64,000 nt of DNA, from the NCBI GenBank assembly GCA_964403885.1, contig CAYOHY010000008.1, positions 1 to 64,000 of the forward strand, written 5' to 3'. Origin of the DNA: CAYOHY01 sp964403885. Lineage in GTDB: Bacteria > Actinomycetota > Coriobacteriia > Anaerosomatales > PHET01. Made by a program: the position numbers and the translations under genes. Of the stretch, positions 43,661-51,669 are shown one piece after another (the stretch's first letter is position 1; each line of letters opens with the position of its first letter). A model generated the notes under the pieces. The model made no database searches. It was not told the DNA's origin and saw only the letters and a list, made by a program, of their open reading frames with translations.

Positions 43661-44971
43661 CTACAGCTCGTGGAACAGCGCGGGTGCGGCGACCGGCGAG
43701 TCGCCGATGTGCACCGACGCCCTGAAGCGCTCCTCGGCGGCGTCGAGCAGGGTCTCCTCGGCGGCGTACATGGTGCACAGGGTCTCGCCGGGCTCCACGC
43801 GGTCGCCTACACGGACGGCGAGCACGAGCCCGGCGCCGGGGTCGATCACGTCATCGGTGGTGGCGCGGCCCGCGCCAGTGAGCATCGCGGCACGACCCAC
43901 GCCCTCGGCGTCGAACCCGGACACATAGCCGGACGTGCGCGCGGCCACGATGCGTCGGCACTCCGAGAGCGGAAGCAGATCGGGATCCTCGGCGACAGCG
44001 GCGTCTCCGCCTTGCGCGGCGACCCACTCGGCGAAGCGCGACAGCGCAGCGCCTGATTCGAGGGCCTCGGTACACAGACGGGCGCCCTGGTCCTCGTTCG
44101 ACGCGACGCCGCCCATCACGAGCATCTTCGCGCCAAGGGCCACGCACAGCTCCGTGAGTGCCTCGGGGCCCTCGCCGCGGAGCGTCTCGATGGCCTCGTA
44201 GACCTCGAGGGCGTTGCCCACCGCCATACCAAGGGGCTGGTCCATGTCACTCATGACGCAGCGAACCTCACGGCCCAGAGCATGACCGACACGAGTGAGC
44301 TCCGCCGCCAGCTCACGTGCGTCGGCCTCGGTCTTCATGAAGGCGCCCGAGCCCACTTTCACGTCCAAGAGGATGGCGTCGGCACCGCCCGCTATCTTCT
44401 TGGAGATGATCGATCCCACGATGAGCGGGATGCTGGGCACGGTGGCGGTGACGTCACGCAACGCGTAGATCTTCTTGTCGGCGGGGTCGACGTCGGGGCT
44501 TTGCGCGATGACCGCGACACCCACGCGACGCACCTGCTCCAAGAACTCCTCGGGGCTGAGTTGGATCCGGAAGCCCGGGATGGACTCGAGCTTGTCGAGC
44601 GTGCCTCCTGTATGCCCCAACCCTCGCCCACTCATCTTGGCAACGGGAACCCCACAGGCCGAGACCAGTGGGGCGAGCACGAGTGTCGTGGTGTCGGCCA
44701 CGCCCCCGGTGGAGTGCTTGTCGACCTTCACGCCCGGGATCGACGACAGGTCCACTTGCCGGCCGCTTCGCACCATGGCGTCTGTGAGCCACACCGTCTC
44801 GTCAGCGGACAGGCCGTTGAGGTAGGCGGCCATGAGCCACGCGCTCATCTGATAGTCGGGCATCTCGCCGGAGGAGTAGGCACCCACGATACGCTCGATC
44901 TGCTCGCCGGTATGCTCGCGAGCATCCCTCTTGATCTCGATGAGCTCCTCGAACGTCAGGCTGACACTCAT
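43661..44971 (-). CDS. deoA: Pyrimidine-nucleoside (thymidine) phosphorylase
   Basis: A 436-residue phosphorylase with the family signature KMSGRGLGHTGGTLDKLE-like segment near residue 110 (split here for length), the phosphate-binding KVDKHSTGGVADT and the KVGSGAFMKT motif. It cleaves pyrimidine nucleosides to base plus sugar 1-phosphate. The ATG at 44971 overlaps the deoB stop by four bases (ATGA), pairing it with phosphopentomutase, which handles the sugar phosphate. Confidence 0.93.
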   Translation of the reverse strand: MSVSLTFEELIEIKRDAREHTGEQIERIVGAYSSGEMPDYQMSAWLMAAYLNGLSADETVWLTDAMVRSGRQVDLSSIPGVKVDKHSTGGVADTTTLVLAPLVSACGVPVAKMSGRGLGHTGGTLDKLESIPGFRIQLSPEEFLEQVRRVGVAVIAQSPDVDPADKKIYALRDVTATVPSIPLIVGSIISKKIAGGADAILLDVKVGSGAFMKTEADARELAAELTRVGHALGREVRCVMSDMDQPLGMAVGNALEVYEAIETLRGEGPEALTELCVALGAKMLVMGGVASNEDQGARLCTEALESGAALSRFAEWVAAQGGDAAVAEDPDLLPLSECRRIVAARTSGYVSGFDAEGVGRAAMLTGAGRATTDDVIDPGAGLVLAVRVGDRVEPGETLCTMYAAEETLLDAAEERFRASVHIGDSPVAAPALFHEL

Positions 44972-46167
44972 CGGCCGGACACCTCCGGCAGGAAGCTCAC
45001 GCCTCGGCCGCACGCGCCGGCCAGGCCATAGAAGTCGAGCACGGTGGCGCCGATGTCGGCGAACGTCGAGCGGGTACCCAGCGCACCGCCACCCTGCACA
45101 CCCTTCACCCATGCGATGAGCGGGGTGTACTCACGACTGTGGTCGGTGGAGTCGGTGGTGGGATCGCACCCGTGGTCAGCTGTGAGGATGAACAGGTCCC
45201 CGTCGATCATGGCGTCGAAGAGCTCAGGCATGCGCGCATCGACCGCTTCGAGCCCGCGGGCGTACCCCTCGACGTCGTTGCGGTGACCCCAGACCATGTC
45301 GAAGTCGACTAGGTTGGCGAACACGAACCCTGCGTCCGAGTCGTCCGCGACGCGCTTCACCAGATTGTCGAAGCCGTGCATGTTGTTCTCGGAGTGCGGC
45401 GACTCGCAGATCCCCCGCCACGCGAAGATCTCACCGATCTTGCCGATGCCGTAGCTCAAGACACCCTTGTCCGCCAGCAGGTCGAGCACGGTGGGCTCGA
45501 ACGGCGCGACCGCGAAGTCGCGACGGCGATGCGTGCGCGTGTAGGCGCCCGACTCGTCCGGCCCGATGAACGGCCGGGCGATGATCCTGCCCACCGCGTG
45601 CTCCCCCACGCACACCTTGGTGCGCGCGATCTCGCAGAGGCGGTACAGCTCTTCGATAGGGATGACGTCTTCGTGTGCCGCGATCTGGAACACGGAGTCC
45701 GCGCTGGTGTAGACGATGGGTTTGCCAGTCGCTACGTGCTCGTCACCAAGGTCCTGGATGATCACCGTGCCACTGGCCGGATAGTTGCCCAGCCAGCCCA
45801 GGCCGGTCTGCGCCGTGAACTCGTCCATCACCTCAGGCGGGAAGCCGTCAGGATAGGTGGGAAACGCATGGGCGAGCTGCAGCCCCATCATCTCCCAGTG
45901 TCCCGTGGTGGTGTCCTTGCCGGCGCTCGCCTCGGCGTTGCGCCCCCACCACGCGGTGGGCTCCTGGGTACCCGGAACGCCGAGTATCTCAGTGATGTTG
46001 CCCAGGCCCATGGCCTCGAGCGTGGGCATACTGAGGCCTCCTGCCGCCATGGCGGTGTTGCCCAGCGTGTTGGAACCCTCGTCGCCATAGTCGGCGGCGT
46101 CAGGCAACGCCCCACAACCCACACTGTCGAGCACGAGAACGATCGCACGCGGTGCGGTGCGTCTCAT
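44968..46167 (-). CDS. deoB: Phosphopentomutase
   Basis: A 399-residue alkaline-phosphatase-superfamily enzyme with the metal-binding VLDSVGCGALPDA at the N-terminus, the GKDTTTGHWE motif that carries the phosphorylated Thr, and the TADHGCDP metal site near the C-terminus. It converts (deoxy)ribose 1-phosphate to the 5-phosphate. The ATG immediately follows the pilB-like gene. Confidence 0.95.
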   Translation of the reverse strand: MRRTAPRAIVLVLDSVGCGALPDAADYGDEGSNTLGNTAMAAGGLSMPTLEAMGLGNITEILGVPGTQEPTAWWGRNAEASAGKDTTTGHWEMMGLQLAHAFPTYPDGFPPEVMDEFTAQTGLGWLGNYPASGTVIIQDLGDEHVATGKPIVYTSADSVFQIAAHEDVIPIEELYRLCEIARTKVCVGEHAVGRIIARPFIGPDESGAYTRTHRRRDFAVAPFEPTVLDLLADKGVLSYGIGKIGEIFAWRGICESPHSENNMHGFDNLVKRVADDSDAGFVFANLVDFDMVWGHRNDVEGYARGLEAVDARMPELFDAMIDGDLFILTADHGCDPTTDSTDHSREYTPLIAWVKGVQGGGALGTRSTFADIGATVLDFYGLAGACGRGVSFLPEVSGR

Positions 46168-47838
46168 CTAGACCACCACCCTGTCGACTTCTTCGAGACT
46201 CGTGATACCGGTCATGACCTTGTCAAGCGCGTCGCGCCGCAAAGGGCGCATGCCACGGCTGATCGCAGCTTGCCTGAGCTCGAACGTGGGGGCGTTATGC
46301 AGGAACAGCGACTGCAGGTGTGCGTCGAACTCCATGACCTCGAACACGCCAACGCGGCCGTGGTACCCGGTGTGTGCACATTGGTCGCAGCCCTCGGGAC
46401 CGTAGACCGTGACCATCTCGGCCTCGGTCTCGGTGAACCCGGCGGCGGTGAGCCGTTCGGCGTCGACCTTCACCGGTCGTTTGCACTCCGGGCACAGCTT
46501 GCGCACGAGCCTTTGCGCGACCGCACCCACCAGTCCCGACGACGTGATGTAGGGCGGCACGCCCATGTCGGAGAGGCGCGTGAGCGCCGAGGGTGCGTCG
46601 TTGGTGTGGATCGAGGTCAGCACGAGGTGCCCGGTGAGCGCGGCACGCACCGCTATCTCGGCCGTCTCGGGGTCGCGAACCTCGCCCACCATCACGATGT
46701 CGGGGTCTGAGCGCAAGATGGTGCGCAATCCGGCGGCGAACGTCAGACCGATACGAGGGTTGACGGCGAGCTGAGTAACGCCGTTCATGCGGAACTCGAT
46801 GGGGTCTTCCACCGTGATGATCTTGCGGCTGCGCTCGTTGACGGCTGACAACAGAGCGTACAGAGTCGTCGACTTCCCTGAACCAGTGGGACCGGAGATC
46901 AGGATGGCGCCGTAGGGCTTCTTCAGCAGTCGGCGGATGATGATCAGATCGTGTTCCGAGAGCCCGACATCTTCAAGGGGATGGAAGGCGACCTCGGCGT
47001 CGAGGATGCGCAGGGTGATCGCCTCACCGTGCGGCGTGGGGAGCGTCGCCACGCGGATGTCCACGGCCTTGCCGTCCACTCGGAGCTGGATGCGGCCGTC
47101 TTGCGGCCGGCGCCTCTCGGTGATGTCGAGATCCGCCATGACTTTCACTCGCGAGAGAAGCTCGGCCTGCGAGGTCTTCGGCAGCGCCGAAGCCTGTCGC
47201 AGCACACCGTCGACGCGATAGCGGACGTCCACTCCCGTCTCGGTGGGCTCGAAGTGGATGTCGCTCGCGCGGTCAAGAACGGCCTCACGGATCAGTTGGT
47301 TGACGATGCGTACGACGGCGACGTCGGCGTCAGCGTCCGACTCGGCCGTGCTTGCTTGTGCGCCCGCATTCTCGTCGATGACCTCGAGCTCATGAAGGGC
47401 GTCGGCCCCCGCGACGAACTTCTCGATGGCGTAGCGGACTTGGCTGGCAGCGGCAACGACGGGTTCGACCTTGAACCCGGTGCGGATCTCAGCCTCATCG
47501 ACGGCTTCGACATCGAGGGGGTCGGCCATCGCCAGAATCAACATGTCGCCGCGCATGCCGATAGGGATCACACCGCGCTTGCGAGCCATCCTGAGCGGCA
47601 AGAGCGTGGCGACCGAGCGGTCGACCGGATACGCGGCGAGGTTCACGTGCTCGAACCCCTTCTGTTCCGCCAGGACCCCGGCTATCTGCTCCTCGGTGAG
47701 GATGAGCTCCCTCACGAGTATCTCGCCGATCTTGCCGCCGGCGCGCGCCTGCTCGGTGAGAGCCGCGTCGAGCACGTCTTGGTCGATCAGGCCGGCGCGC
47801 AGAAGCATCTCGCCCAGCCGTTCCCTGGTGTATGCCAC
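46168..47838 (-). CDS. pilB: Type IV pilus / type II secretion assembly ATPase (PilB/GspE)
   Basis: A 556-residue ATPase with an N-terminal MshEN domain (about 1-145), the N2 domain, and the RecA-like motor with Walker A GPTGSGKS at 316-323, an Asp box, Walker B and the His box. A zinc-binding loop is formed by CPEC (about 445) and CDQC (about 483). It powers pilus extension or pseudopilus assembly. No other pilus gene (pilC, pilT, pilins) is in the window, so it is an orphan here. A GTG start follows a GAGAGGGA ribosome site. Confidence 0.9.
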   Translation of the reverse strand: MAYTRERLGEMLLRAGLIDQDVLDAALTEQARAGGKIGEILVRELILTEEQIAGVLAEQKGFEHVNLAAYPVDRSVATLLPLRMARKRGVIPIGMRGDMLILAMADPLDVEAVDEAEIRTGFKVEPVVAAASQVRYAIEKFVAGADALHELEVIDENAGAQASTAESDADADVAVVRIVNQLIREAVLDRASDIHFEPTETGVDVRYRVDGVLRQASALPKTSQAELLSRVKVMADLDITERRRPQDGRIQLRVDGKAVDIRVATLPTPHGEAITLRILDAEVAFHPLEDVGLSEHDLIIIRRLLKKPYGAILISGPTGSGKSTTLYALLSAVNERSRKIITVEDPIEFRMNGVTQLAVNPRIGLTFAAGLRTILRSDPDIVMVGEVRDPETAEIAVRAALTGHLVLTSIHTNDAPSALTRLSDMGVPPYITSSGLVGAVAQRLVRKLCPECKRPVKVDAERLTAAGFTETEAEMVTVYGPEGCDQCAHTGYHGRVGVFEVMEFDAHLQSLFLHNAPTFELRQAAISRGMRPLRRDALDKVMTGITSLEEVDRVVV

Positions 47839-47876
47839 GCGGTCCCTCTCTACGTTGTGACGGGGCTACGCTGAGG

Positions 47877-48164
47877 TTATGCCCGTGAACGGACGACGCT
47901 GAGCAGCCATTCCGCGAGAAGAAGCGCGACCACGGTCAGGGCGGCGTTCACGTCGAAGACGCCGCCATAGGGGGTCTTGATCGCGTCGACCCCGAACTGG
48001 ATGGTCACGGGGTTGGTGAGTGCAACGATAGCCTTACCCCACCCCGTCGAGGCGAGCTGCCCGAAGAACATGATCACGAGGCGCACTGTCTCGGCGACGG
48101 CGACCACGACCAGGATGTCCATGATGATCGTGAGTAGAGTGCGACCGGGCTTGCTTTCGCTCAC
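47877..48164 (-). CDS. Small two-helix membrane protein, YggT-like
   Basis: The 95-residue protein has two membrane helices separated by a loop containing LTNP and GGVFDVNAAL, a layout similar to YggT-family proteins. The match is loose and the family itself has no firm function. The GTG has GGAGG six bases upstream. It lies between pilB and the FlgM-like gene and could be cotranscribed with pilB. Confidence 0.5.
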   Translation of the reverse strand: MSESKPGRTLLTIIMDILVVVAVAETVRLVIMFFGQLASTGWGKAIVALTNPVTIQFGVDAIKTPYGGVFDVNAALTVVALLLAEWLLSVVRSRA

Positions 48165-48247
48165 GGTGATCCTCCAGGTGAAGGCGTCGGAAAGAACACC
48201 CTGATTATGGAGGTATGCGGTGCTCCAGCGCCAGACGAGAGCGCGAG

Positions 48248-48550
48248 CTACCTGAGTGAATCAGAAAGGATTCTCGAGATCATCTTCGAAGCGACCTCGT
48301 GAGAGTCCAGTGCGCCTGCGTCGAGTCTGTGCCTCGCCTGCTCGACGCGCTCCACGCGCGAATCAGGGGCGCTGGTGGCCGCGGCGACAGCACGCGCGAT
48401 GACGTCTCCGTCCACGTGGCACTCGATCGAGCCACACTGACCGGGAGCACCCGTCCTGAGGTACTGCGCCGCGAGACGCGCTTGTTCGTCAGAGATGATC
48501 ATGCCGTACGTATCGGCACGAGGTATGACTGACTTGATGCATTCACGCAA
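48248..48550 (-). CDS. FlgM-like anti-sigma factor homologue
   Basis: A 100-residue protein whose last 40 residues follow the FlgM C-terminal pattern: a Val-X2-Val-X2-Ala-Arg helix, a Gly/Ala-Leu-Asp-Ser-X-Glu-Val-Ala turn and a final Ile-Leu-rich helix. FlgM binds and inhibits flagellar sigma-28. No flagellar gene or sigma-28-type gene is in the window, so it may control another sigma factor, for example one linked to pili. The TTG at 48550 has a weak AGGA site; the ATG at 48502 would give 84 residues. It lies downstream of an unusual leader. Confidence 0.5.
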   Translation of the reverse strand: MRECIKSVIPRADTYGMIISDEQARLAAQYLRTGAPGQCGSIECHVDGDVIARAVAAATSAPDSRVERVEQARHRLDAGALDSHEVASKMISRILSDSLR

Positions 48551-48612
48551 CGTCCACAGGTCCTACATGTGAGCGGCGTCACGCAGCAGTTCGCGCGAGA
48601 AAACACCCCGAG

Positions 48613-48648
48613 AAAAGGGGGAGCCCCAAGGCCGGCACCTTGAGGCTC
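48613..48648 (-). terminator. Terminator-like hairpin in the flgM-like leader
   Basis: On the minus strand GAGCC-TC-AAGG pairs with CCTT-GG-GGCTC around a six-base loop (48621-48648), followed by CCCC and TTTT at 48613-48620. It lies between the promoter and the first codon of the FlgM-like gene. It may be an attenuator, the end of a short RNA of about 65 nt, or the terminator of the nuo operon upstream. Confidence 0.6.
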
Positions 48649-48659
48649 AGGGGTAAGGG

Positions 48660-48715
48660 GTTGCATTCGCATGCAACTCACGCAGCATAGTAGCACCGCG
48701 GCCATCGGTATGCAA
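48660..48715 (-). promoter_or_regulatory. Promoter with GTTGCAT palindrome, upstream of the FlgM-like gene
   Basis: On the minus strand, -35 TTGCAT (48710-48715) and -10 TACTAT (48687-48692) are 17 bases apart. Just after the expected start point lies a perfect 18-base palindrome with 7-base arms, GTTGCAT-TCGC-ATGCAAC (48660-48677). The same heptamer GTTGCAT overlaps the -35. A repressor that recognises GTTGCAT would have three half-sites in 60 bases. Confidence 0.65.
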
Positions 48716-48745
48716 CGCGTGCTGTCAAATATTCTGACCCGGCAA

Positions 48746-50224
48746 TCACATGAGAAAGCCGCGGACCACCGCATCAAGGGGCAGCACCAGCGGAACGAGT
48801 CCAAGGGCAAGCACCGTCAGACCCAAGAAGACGACCAGCCCGAGCGAGATACCCGCGGGCGCGCCCCCACTCTCCTCCTCGGAACCAGTGCTCTCGCTGT
48901 ATATCGCGCGCATGACCGCGCCGTAGTACCCCAGGGACACGATCGAGCCGATGATACCCACGCCAACGAGCGCGCCGTACCACAGCCCGAGAGGCATCCG
49001 GCCCTGCTGGACGAACGCCATCGCCACGGCCACGCCTGAGCGAAACGCCTGCAGCTTTCCCCAGAAGCCGAGCAGCGGCGGTATTCCTGCAAGCGACAGC
49101 ATGAGGAAGGTCATCGCCACGCCCAACCAGGGGTGACTGCGGCCGACTCCCTGCAGTCCATCGACCGATCCGTCCCACTCAGGTCTGATCGTCGACACAC
49201 AACGCGCGGCGAGGAATGCCCCCACCGACGCGACGGCATACGTCGCCATGAACAGAACCGCCGACGAAGGGTTCACGGCCGCGACAGCGAGCAGCGCGTA
49301 CCCCACCTGAGCCACGCCCGCATATGCGAGCATGCGCGTGTAGGAGCTTTGACGCAGGGCGAGCAGAGACCCGACGAGTATCGACAGGAACGCCAGGCCG
49401 CCAAGGATCGGATACACCGAAGCGCCCAGACCCTCGAAGGCCGACGCCCCCGACTGTGGGCGGCAGACCGTCCCCACAAAGACAGCGAGGGTGGCAAGAG
49501 CGGCCAACTTCACGGGTCCGGACAACACCGCCGCACCCGAGGCGGGCGCGTTCTCATACGCATCTGCCACCCATGAATGGAACGGTGCCGCACCAGCCTT
49601 GAAGGCGAATGCCGCGATCACCAACAGCACGCCCAGCACCATGGGCTGTGTCGTTGCGGCGGTGAAGGCACCGGACAGCGATCCGTACCCCCCGCTCTCC
49701 GAGAAGCCGCCGAGCAACACGGCGCCACCGACGATGAACATGCCTGTCGCAACGGCTCCCTGAACGAAGTACTTCATAGCAGCCTCTGCAGAGCGCGGCG
49801 TGCGCGACAGGGCAACGACCGCGTAGCCCGCGGCGGCAGCGGTCTCAAGCGCCAACGCGACACTGACCAGATCGGTCGATGACGCTGCGAGCGCCGCGCC
49901 CGCCGCTGCGAACGCGATCAGTGAGGCCTTCTGGCCGTTTCGAGAGCCAAGGCCGGGTTCCTCGGCTGTGACGGCGAGTGCGGACAACACGCCCACGAGT
50001 CCGGCAACCAGCGAGAACCCGCCACCGACGACGAAGCGCTGACTCACGAGGGCCGGCGCATGCATCCACGCGGTGGCAAGCGACAGCGCCCCGCCCAGCG
50101 CAAGCAGCGCCGCCGCAACGTATGACCCGATCCTCACTCGGCCGAACGCATCGCCAAGCATCGCGATGACTGCGGCGACGACATAGCAGCCCACCGTAAA
50201 CCCGAAGATCACAGGCATCGTCAC
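48746..50224 (-). CDS. nuoN: NADH-quinone oxidoreductase-like subunit N
   Basis: A 492-residue antiporter-like membrane subunit of complex I with about 14 predicted helices. Key charged residues sit in helices, such as the Glu in LALETAAAAGY and the Lys in AFKAGAAPFHSW. The start overlaps the nuoM stop by four bases (GTGA), with an alternative ATG two codons in. It is the last gene of the nuo operon. Confidence 0.93.
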   Translation of the reverse strand: MTMPVIFGFTVGCYVVAAVIAMLGDAFGRVRIGSYVAAALLALGGALSLATAWMHAPALVSQRFVVGGGFSLVAGLVGVLSALAVTAEEPGLGSRNGQKASLIAFAAAGAALAASSTDLVSVALALETAAAAGYAVVALSRTPRSAEAAMKYFVQGAVATGMFIVGGAVLLGGFSESGGYGSLSGAFTAATTQPMVLGVLLVIAAFAFKAGAAPFHSWVADAYENAPASGAAVLSGPVKLAALATLAVFVGTVCRPQSGASAFEGLGASVYPILGGLAFLSILVGSLLALRQSSYTRMLAYAGVAQVGYALLAVAAVNPSSAVLFMATYAVASVGAFLAARCVSTIRPEWDGSVDGLQGVGRSHPWLGVAMTFLMLSLAGIPPLLGFWGKLQAFRSGVAVAMAFVQQGRMPLGLWYGALVGVGIIGSIVSLGYYGAVMRAIYSESTGSEEESGGAPAGISLGLVVFLGLTVLALGLVPLVLPLDAVVRGFLM

Positions 50225-51669
50225 GACGCACCCCCGTTCACGAGGGTGGCAAGCGCGGCCAGTGCGGATTCAGAGATCCTCAACACCCACCACGGCGCGA
50301 CGCCGAGCAACAAGATGCCCAGCGCAAAACCGGCGACCGACGCGCGCTCGCGTGGATCGAGGTCGGGACTCACAACGATCTCACCTGCGGGGCCTTGGAC
50401 CGTCTCGCGAACGGCTCGTAGGTTGTAGGCGGCGGCCAGGACCACTCCGACACCGATCACCAACGTCCACCACCCGTAGGCGCCGTAGCTCTCGATGGTG
50501 GTGATGAACTCCCCGGGAAACCCTGATAGCCCCGGCAGCCCGGCAGACGCGAGCGAAGCGAACACGAACGCGGTGGCCCACAGCGGCATCTGCGCACCCA
50601 GTCCACCAAGTCTGCTGAGCTCGCGCGTGTGCGAGCGCTCATACAGCGCACCTACCAAGAAGAACAGCAGCGCGGCGACAAGACCATGGCTGACCATGGT
50701 GAGCATCGCGCCGCCCAAGGCAGCCTGGGTACCGATGGAGATCGCGACCAGGACGAAGCCCATATGCGCGACCGAGGAGTACGCGACCAGCCGCTTGAGG
50801 TCCGTTTGCACGAGCGCCGTGGCGGCACCCCAGACGATTCCGGCGACTCCAAGCAGTGCGAGGAGTCCTCGAGCCGACTCAAAACCTGCCGGCGCGAACG
50901 GCATCGCCACTCGCAACAGTCCATAGCCGCCCATCTTGAGCAGTACGCCCGCCAACACGATCGACCCAGAGGTCGGAGCCTCGGTATGCGCATCCGGAAG
51001 CCAGGTGTGCAGCGGCAGTGCGGGCACCTTCACGAGGAACCCGATGGCGAGCAGCCAGAAGGCGAGCTGCGGCGACGGGATCGCAGCCGCATGTTCCGCC
51101 ACAGCGCTCATGGTGAACTCGCCCGTCGCGACGGTCACATACAACACGCCGATCAAGAGCACCGCACCGCCTGCGAACGTGTAGATCAGGAACTTGGTGG
51201 CCGCAGCGCGCGCGTTGGACGAGCCCCATCCGGCGATCAACAGGAACATGGGAATGAGCACGGACTCCCAGGCGACGTAGAACACGAGCAGGTTGTCGGC
51301 GAGGAACACGGCCGCAACCGCAGCCTGGAGTAGCAGCAAGAGTGCGAAGTGCGCTCCGGAACGCTTCTGAGTCCGCCACGCTGCCGCGACGGCCAAGACC
51401 CCGACCACCGCGGTCAGAAGCACCAACGGTGTCGACAGCCCGTCAGTGGACAGGCGCCACAGGCCGCCGAGCGACGCGGTCCCCGTGATATGCGCGCCGC
51501 GGAGCACGCCTTGCGGCTGCAGGGCGAAGAGCAAGGCGGCTTGTGCTCCGGCTCCCACCAACGCGACCCAGCGAGGCGCTTCCGGCACGTAGCGCGCGCT
51601 CACAGCGGCGATGACCGCGAGCGTGAGCGGGACGAACACGATCAGGTCCAACGCGATCACTGCGGTCAC
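50221..51669 (-). CDS. nuoM: NADH-quinone oxidoreductase-like subunit M
   Basis: The 482-residue antiporter-like subunit has the conserved YVAWESVLIPMF segment with its key Glu, KVPALPLHTWLPDAHTEAP and the LVAYSSVAHMGF helix. It forms one of three proton channels of the membrane arm. It overlaps nuoL and nuoN by four bases on each side. Confidence 0.95.
   Translation of the reverse strand: MTAVIALDLIVFVPLTLAVIAAVSARYVPEAPRWVALVGAGAQAALLFALQPQGVLRGAHITGTASLGGLWRLSTDGLSTPLVLLTAVVGVLAVAAAWRTQKRSGAHFALLLLLQAAVAAVFLADNLLVFYVAWESVLIPMFLLIAGWGSSNARAAATKFLIYTFAGGAVLLIGVLYVTVATGEFTMSAVAEHAAAIPSPQLAFWLLAIGFLVKVPALPLHTWLPDAHTEAPTSGSIVLAGVLLKMGGYGLLRVAMPFAPAGFESARGLLALLGVAGIVWGAATALVQTDLKRLVAYSSVAHMGFVLVAISIGTQAALGGAMLTMVSHGLVAALLFFLVGALYERSHTRELSRLGGLGAQMPLWATAFVFASLASAGLPGLSGFPGEFITTIESYGAYGWWTLVIGVGVVLAAAYNLRAVRETVQGPAGEIVVSPDLDPRERASVAGFALGILLLGVAPWWVLRISESALAALATLVNGGAS

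Noticed and set aside
48687..48728. A consensus TTGACA (48723-48728, minus) upstream of the TACTAT -10.
   Set aside because: The spacing is 30 bases, far too long; TTGCAT at 48710-48715 with 17 bases is the better partner.
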